A stretch of DNA of 64,000 nucleotides, from the NCBI RefSeq assembly GCF_000143535.2, contig NC_037315.1, positions 2,604,001-2,668,000 on the forward strand. The letters run 5' to 3'. Each line of letters starts with the position of its first letter. Position 1 is the first letter of the stretch. Below the pieces are notes generated by a model that was not told the DNA's origin, did no database searches, and saw nothing but the letters and a program-made list of their open reading frames with translations. The DNA comes from Botrytis cinerea B05.10 (taxonomy: Eukaryota; Ascomycota; Leotiomycetes; Helotiales; Sclerotiniaceae). The position numbers were made by a program, and so were the translations under genes. Positions 58,903-64,000 of this stretch are shown piece after piece.

Positions 58903-60264
58903 TTACTCATCAAAGAACCTATCTTGTATATCTCTCTGTCGTTCTGCCCAATGAGTGTCTGCCGGGTACTGCGCTGCAGGGTGTTGTCCTTTTGAGTCTT
59001 GTTCAGTTCGAGTCTCCTGATATGTCTTGCTAATTACAGTTCCCATGGTCCCTCCTACAGTCGTAACATCAAGACCAGGATATAATTTTCTAGACTTTCT
59101 CTCTTCTGACGGATCGCTTTCTGTCAATTCCTCACTTCTCTTCACAGGATCTTTTGTTTCCTTCTCTTTTCTTGCAACTCTGCATCCTAAATAAAATTTT
59201 GTTTTTGAACCGTAGTTTCGGAAAAGCCTTGCGAAATGTGGTATGCCTGTGATGATGAGACCAATGGCGTGTTCAGTGATGGTAACTATCCATATTGCTG
59301 TAATATACCAAAAATGATCAGGATGAACATTAACATAAACTCGCCAATAGATGTTCATGCCTGCGGATAGAACTGCTCTACTGATCATCAATACAAAACT
59401 ACTTTCATCGAAAACTGAAACTTACAAGAAGCCTGTACTAAAGATCAATAAGATGCCCATTTTCTTCCGCATCGTCATCGATTTCAGTCTGCTCACTGCC
59501 ACCATCGGAACCAGGAATAGAAATACGTCAGTTATTAGACCGAAAATCCCCTTCGGTAGGTTAAGAGTCTGCACTTTCTGAGTGTTGGATGCAACATAAT
59601 ATCTTGAGAGTGGAAATCCCCAGATAGCATCGAGGATGGTAATAACGGTGTAAAACAAAGTGACCATCGTTATACCAATATAACACATTGTCCGGATTAG
59701 TTTGAGGGGGTTAAACACTTCGAGGTACATTAAGAATATGGTGATTTTGATTAAACCAATAGATATAGGAGGTAGTAGGATACCTAGAGCTATCGATGCA
59801 CGACTGCGGAAAGATATCGATTTGTATACTGAGGCATCCCATGAATGAATGCCGGTCTGACCAAAACCGGTCGCCCCAATCTATAACATGATCGAGGATT
59901 CAGTTCAAATCTTGAAGCTAACGTTGGGTATTGGGAGACTTCATATGGATTTTATGCTCACCAAGATACTGACAAAGCTACCAACGGTAGTCAGAACAGC
60001 GAATGTAAAGATAATGTCGCTCCAAGCCCACTTAATAGGATGTACTAATTTAAAGATTACCCATATTCTTACGAAAATGCAAATTGCTATTATGCCAAAA
60101 CCGATACCACAGAACACCCACAGAATAGGACGTATATTGACCGGATTTGCAAAGTTAGAAGTCACTCCTGCTGGAGGAGGAATGATTCCAATTACCGCAA
60201 GAACTGAGTTCGGTATTTGAGTGACATCGATGGCTTCGGCACGATGGAAGACCAATGGAGTCAT
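58903..60264 (-). CDS. PTH11/SAT4-type seven-helix membrane protein
   Basis: Three exons (60264-59962, 59880-59426, 59380-58903) join in frame to 411 residues. Helices include IRPILWVFCGIGFGIIAICI, WSDIIFTFAVLTTVGSF, IALGILLPPISIGLIKITIFL and IGITMVTLFYTVITILD. Family signatures of the fungal rhodopsin domain are AWSDIIF, SFRSRASIALGILLPP, LKITIFLMYLEVF-type text and GFPLSRY. It belongs with the 8129-9813 gene to the Pth11-like group of surface sensors but has a shorter cytosolic tail without the D[VI]GGLL motif. The tail is charged (KEKETKDPVKRSEELTE). At the third exon both CAG and TAG can serve as acceptor (CAGTAG), adding or dropping one residue. Ligand unknown. Confidence 0.85.
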
Positions 60265-61993
60265 GACAGTGGCCTTTCAAAAGATGAGATGTGAGATGCT
60301 TTTGATGATCAAATTTGTAAACCTATTTATAACGGAATTTATACTTTTTGGCTCAGTCGTTTGAAGAAGTAGGGCAAGAAGGTAAGTGAGTAGCTTGAAG
60401 GTTTGCTAGGGAGGAACCATGGCTACTAAATAATCATGTAACCACACAAGATGATCTAAAAGAGACCAATAGGACCCAGATCTGTATGTAGATGTTGAAC
60501 TTGTATAGAGATCTCCAAATTCAAGTACTTCTTCTTTATCTTTTCAGAAGGCAGTGCAATCATATGGCATTTGCCGAATTGATTCGTTTGGTAGTATATT
60601 GAGCATCGGAAAATGCCTCATGACGGAACATGGCTAATACCGGAAAACTAACGAATTCTTTCATGTTTGAAAGTAAATTTTCTAATTCGAAACAATATTA
60701 AGAATCGATAACGATTTGTGATGCTGACGGGTGTTTAAGGCCCCTAATTAGATTTTGGATGTGTAAACACCGAGGAGAGAGACCACTTGTAAACCCCCTT
60801 GAGTATTGCCGAATCATTCTGATCACATGATACTGGACTCGTTATCAGCATGTCTTGGATTTTCTCACAAGCTCTCTCAAGATTTTGAAGCAGTTTAGTA
60901 TATACTGCACACATCGTTTAAAAGCCTTGGATTTTTGGCTAAAAATCATGTGAGTACTGTATTAATTGAATGAATGTGGCGGCACATAGCGGAGTATAAA
61001 GAAAGGAAACCTTCTTTTCCGATATAAATAGAAATGTTCAAGGAAACCCTGGGGCGGCAATTGTCGTGCAGCATTCAGTAATTCTCTCCACTAGCAATCC
61101 AGAGGCCAAGTTTGACAAACAGCTACAATACGATAGACATTGAGTGTTTCCATTTAAAACATCAAAATACGATGTGTCGTGCATTGAAAAGTATGGAAAT
61201 GCAAAGAATAAGTAGTTTTAGTGAGATGACGCACAAGTGAACTGACTGAAAGTGAGTTCAGAGCGGATGCACTTGCATTCACATCGTTCCTTTAGTAAAG
61301 AGGTATATTCATAGAGAGAAACTAAGAAAACAAAGAAAGAAAGAAAGTAGATGACAACAATGACACTCATGTAACCTTCACGACCACCCAAAAGCGAAAC
61401 CAGGTGATGCCAGTACAAAGAATAGCCAGATTGAGATGGTGATTGATCTTTATGGGAACTGGTTTTCCTCTGGGTTCTACTTCCGTTGTGAGATTTCCCC
61501 GATCTGATTGAAGTTGAACCAGACCCGCGAGCCTTTTGAACTCTGTACTGTTCAACAAACTGAAATCGAGAAGTAACCCAATGCGCTGGTATTGAGTTCT
61601 GTCACTGGACTACATGTCACAAATTGTTGTTCGTTAAGTGGGAACTATTAAGAATCAACATGAAAATTTGTGGATTCATAAATGAAGGCACTTAGCATGC
61701 GATGTAGTAAATGTTCCGTACCTGTTAGGTTCATGGTGTAGTGAGGTCCTAGATTTCATCCAGTCCATGCGATAATCAATCACGAGAAGTCTCCCATTTT
61801 CATGGGGCCAAACTGAAAGATCATGAACCAAGAAAACATAAAACGTTTGTGTGTCCGAGTATCATTAATGCTTCTGAAGATAATCCATAGTCGCTGGCCT
61901 TTTTTCGAATATTGCAGCCTGATATGAATATTATACTTTTGAAATAAAAACAAATTAGAACCAACTGCGTGACGGAAAACTACCCATTTTCCC
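60265..61993. other. Intergenic region
   Basis: About 1.73 kb between the receptor start and the LCP5-like stop. Short minus-strand frames (61218-61418, 61367-61558) overlap each other without recognisable domains. I see nothing to call. Confidence 0.5.
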
Positions 61994-63109
61994 CTACTTT
62001 CTACTGGTACCTCGATCCTTTCCTCTACCATCCAGCATCTTAAACCTCTTTTGAAAACCTTCACCAGTTTGCATACCACTCCCTCTGGGGCCATCCTCGA
62101 CACTTCTCTTTCTGCTCTTCTCCAGAACATCCTTCATCCCACCACCGCTACCACTCTTTCTCTTCGTCAACCTCTCAATTCTATCAATACCCTCACCCAA
62201 TCCCCTCCATTCTTCACCACCGTATCCAGCATCTTGTCTTCCACCAGCTTTGTTTTTCTTCGCCCGATCCTTTTTGTTTTCCTTTGGTAATCTCGTGTAA
62301 TTTCTTTCTTCATATTCTCTTCTTTCATCATCCTCCTTCTTTTCCTTGTCACTCTTCGATCTTCGGCCGCCAGCTATAATGTTCGAACCAATGCTGGCCT
62401 CAGCAATTGGAGCAGCAGATAATTCTGTATTGATAAATTCATCCAAGGTTGCAGATTTGTTCGCTTTCTTGTCTTTCTTTTCGCGACGTTCGGTGGTAGG
62501 CATAGCAGTTGCAGTGATGCGAGGAGGTTTGTAAATACCATCAGAGGAATGCTTCGAATCATCTTCGGTGGCAGCGGCAGGTCTAAGAAGAGATGAAGGA
62601 TTTGGTCGGTATTGTAGATCATCAATTTGCGAGTTCTCGAGAGGTGCTCCATCTCCATCTGCATCGCTATCATCCTCAGATTCTGAATCGTCTTCATCGC
62701 TTGGCGCATCACCTTTAGTTCCAATTGGTTTTGGTGTAGGCGCAAGAGCTCGAATGGCATCGTCGGACGCTCGGAGTACTTTATCGATTTGATATTTTAG
62801 TCGACCTTCCAGTGGTCGAACGCCCTTCTCAAGGTATACCCTCAATTCCACCAACTTCTTCACCACCGCATTATCCAATTCTTCTTCGTCCTCGCCTGAC
62901 ACATCTTCTTTTTGGTTCCTGATCTTGAGAATTATAATAAAGACTAAGTTTTGGAGATATGATAGAAGAAGCTCATTTTTCACATCTAAGAGTGAAATAC
63001 CATCAGTGGGAGGTTTGATAAGTGAACTCTCTGGGGCTGATTCAATGGCCGAATTCAATGATTGTGTAAGAGTGGTCAATAATGCCGGAAGGGAAGTTTC
63101 GACGGCCAT
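61994..63109 (-). CDS. LCP5/neuroguidin-type U3 snoRNP-associated protein (Sas10/Utp3 family)
   Basis: A single exon of 371 codons, ATG at 63109-63107. The Sas10/Utp3/LCP5 domain occupies about residues 8-115: LLTTLTQSLNSAIESAPES, GISLLDVKNELLLSYLQNLVFIIILKI and LVELRVYLEKGVRPLEGRLKYQIDKVLR, the hallmark KLVELRxxLEKxxPxExKLKYQIDK block. An acidic SDEDDSESEDDSDADGDG stretch follows at about 140-155, then YRPNP and YKPPRITATAMP, and a Lys/Arg-rich tail with a GRGKDRG ending. Such proteins join the small-subunit processome and are needed for 18S rRNA maturation in the nucleolus. This layout fits LCP5/neuroguidin (about 350 residues) better than Sas10 (about 600). Confidence 0.92.
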   Translation of the reverse strand: MAVETSLPALLTTLTQSLNSAIESAPESSLIKPPTDGISLLDVKNELLLSYLQNLVFIIILKIRNQKEDVSGEDEEELDNAVVKKLVELRVYLEKGVRPLEGRLKYQIDKVLRASDDAIRALAPTPKPIGTKGDAPSDEDDSESEDDSDADGDGAPLENSQIDDLQYRPNPSSLLRPAAATEDDSKHSSDGIYKPPRITATAMPTTERREKKDKKANKSATLDEFINTELSAAPIAEASIGSNIIAGGRRSKSDKEKKEDDERREYEERNYTRLPKENKKDRAKKNKAGGRQDAGYGGEEWRGLGEGIDRIERLTKRKSGSGGGMKDVLEKSRKRSVEDGPRGSGMQTGEGFQKRFKMLDGRGKDRGTSRK

Positions 63110-63668
63110 GATTTCGTCGTTACGTTTCTTTCAATTGAATGTAACGTGGACAAGAACGCGTTGCGTATGATTTATCGGGTTATGAAGAATTGTAAGAGTT
63201 TCCACTTGAAAGAAGAAGATTTCAATTGATTGTATCGATAAGAAAATTAATTTGTCCAGGGGAATAAATTTCTGTTTGCGCCGGCCAAATATTAATCCTT
63301 TTCCGTGTTTCATGCGGCCGCTGCGGCGAGGCCAGATTAATTGAAAGCCAGCCCGTTCAAGTTCCCCAGAGTGGTAGCAAGTAACAACCAAGGAGTTTAT
63401 CAAGTTGATTTATTTCGATATCAACATCTTATAATTATTTTCTCAAAGTTTGAACAATTTCCTAGCTATTATCAAGCCCACCTCATATGAGAGAATTTAC
63501 ACATTACTTCTTTGCTGGCAGTTTATGCTGAATTCAACATAAGGATCAAGGGTTGGATCTTCGTAAGCTCCCCTTTCACGCGCAGTGTTTCCCTTATGAT
63601 TTCCCGAATTATAATTTTACTCTCAAATCGTATCAAGCTCACAAACCGCCAGGTAAACACTCTTCACT
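63110..63668. other. Divergent intergenic region
   Basis: 559 bases between the divergent LCP5-like and TM9 genes. A short GCGGCCGCTGCGGCG patch near 63315-63329 is GC-rich. Nothing else is recognisable. Confidence 0.5.
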
Positions 63669-64000
63669 ATGCGTTTAAAAGACCTCAGACCGTCTGCGGC
63701 CCTTATTGCGACCTTTCTCGTCGCTCCCGAACCATCTTCAGCTTTCTACCTTCCTGGTGTTGCGCCGACATCATACTCACCCGGCGCCAAAGTTCCCTTA
63801 TTTGTGAATCGACTTACACCTGTTGGTTCTTATGATGATGGCCAATTAAGATCAGTAGTGTCTTTCGATTACTATCACCCGGCCTTCCATTTCTGCAGAC
63901 CAGATCCAAAACCAGAATATGTCTCGGAAAGTTTGGGTAGTATTCTTTTCGGCGATCGCATCATGACTTCGCCCTTCAACCTGAAGATGGGAGTTAACGA
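63669..64000 (+). CDS. Transmembrane nine (EMP70/TM9SF) family protein, 5' part only
   Basis: The ATG at 63669 opens a frame to the window edge (110 full codons), so only the lumenal N-terminus is seen. A signal peptide (LRPSAALIATFLVAPEPSSA, residues 7-26) is followed by FYLPGVAPTSYSPGAKVPLFVNRLTPVG, the classic FYLPGxAP start of TM9 proteins, then FDYYHPAFHFCRP and ESLGSILFGDRIMTSPFNLKM. These are multi-spanning endosome/Golgi proteins that aid membrane-protein sorting and, in yeast Emp70, adhesion and metal balance. The rest lies to the right of the window. Confidence 0.93.
   Translation, partial: MRLKDLRPSAALIATFLVAPEPSSAFYLPGVAPTSYSPGAKVPLFVNRLTPVGSYDDGQLRSVVSFDYYHPAFHFCRPDPKPEYVSESLGSILFGDRIMTSPFNLKMGVN

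Noticed and set aside
62051..62290. Plus-strand frame opposite the LCP5-like gene
   Set aside because: A reverse-complement shadow of the Lys/Arg-rich tail.
1..64000. CRISPR, prophage, insertion sequence or rRNA/tRNA genes
   Set aside because: I saw no evenly spaced direct repeats with unique spacers, no transposase or integrase frame and no convincing tRNA fold; a computer search for tRNAs would be needed to exclude them fully.

Overview
The window is a stretch of filamentous ascomycete nuclear DNA. The evidence is short introns (mostly 45-90 nt) with GT...AG ends and CTAAC/CTAAT-like branch points, single-gene transcription units on both strands, microsatellite-bearing AT-rich intergenic DNA, and typically fungal families (PTH11/SAT4-type membrane receptors, LaeA-like methyltransferase, 2EXR-type and BTB proteins). 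Overall resemblance of the proteins makes a leotiomycete of the Botrytis/Sclerotinia type the best guess, but this is inference. There is no sign of bacterial operons, phage, CRISPR, plasmid or an intact transposon.

I rebuilt 24 protein genes by joining exons so that intron phases agree; in 22 of them the joined exons (or, for the last gene, the part inside the window) give an uninterrupted frame. Left part (0-23 kb): a secreted FAD-linked oxidase (+), a class II aldolase/adducin-like protein (-), a JmjC/cupin-8 oxygenase (+), a PTH11-like receptor (-), a gene-poor 3.5 kb, a formamidase/acetamidase (-), tubulin cofactor D (+), a 2EXR-type protein (-) and an E2 ubiquitin-conjugating enzyme (-). 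Middle (24-47 kb): a degenerate tandem-repeat tract, a thiolase-like protein with eight exons (-), a multi-pass membrane protein (-), ALG1 mannosyltransferase (-), an Msc2/ZnT5-type zinc transporter (+), a Cys-rich hypothetical protein (-), a BTB protein (+), a LaeA-like methyltransferase (-), an O-methyltransferase (+) and GPI8 (-). Right part (47-64 kb): a large histidine-phosphatase-like protein (+), Mediator subunit MED4 (-), an amidoligase-family protein (-), a nine-exon HExxH protein (-), a second PTH11-like receptor (-), an LCP5/neuroguidin-type ribosome biogenesis factor (-) and the start of a TM9/EMP70 protein running off the right edge (+).

Most genes are unrelated housekeeping functions (tubulin folding, N-glycosylation, GPI anchoring, transcription, rRNA processing, ER zinc, ER-type ubiquitination) mixed with accessory enzymes. 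There is no clear biosynthetic cluster, although two methyltransferases of secondary-metabolism type are neighbours. The points most worth following are: the HExxH protein, whose zinc motif is split by an intron and whose next intron lacks a GT donor; the amidoligase; the repeated RRxS plus D[VI]GGLL module in the tail of the first receptor; and the four-copy degenerate repeat at 24.8-25.4 kb.
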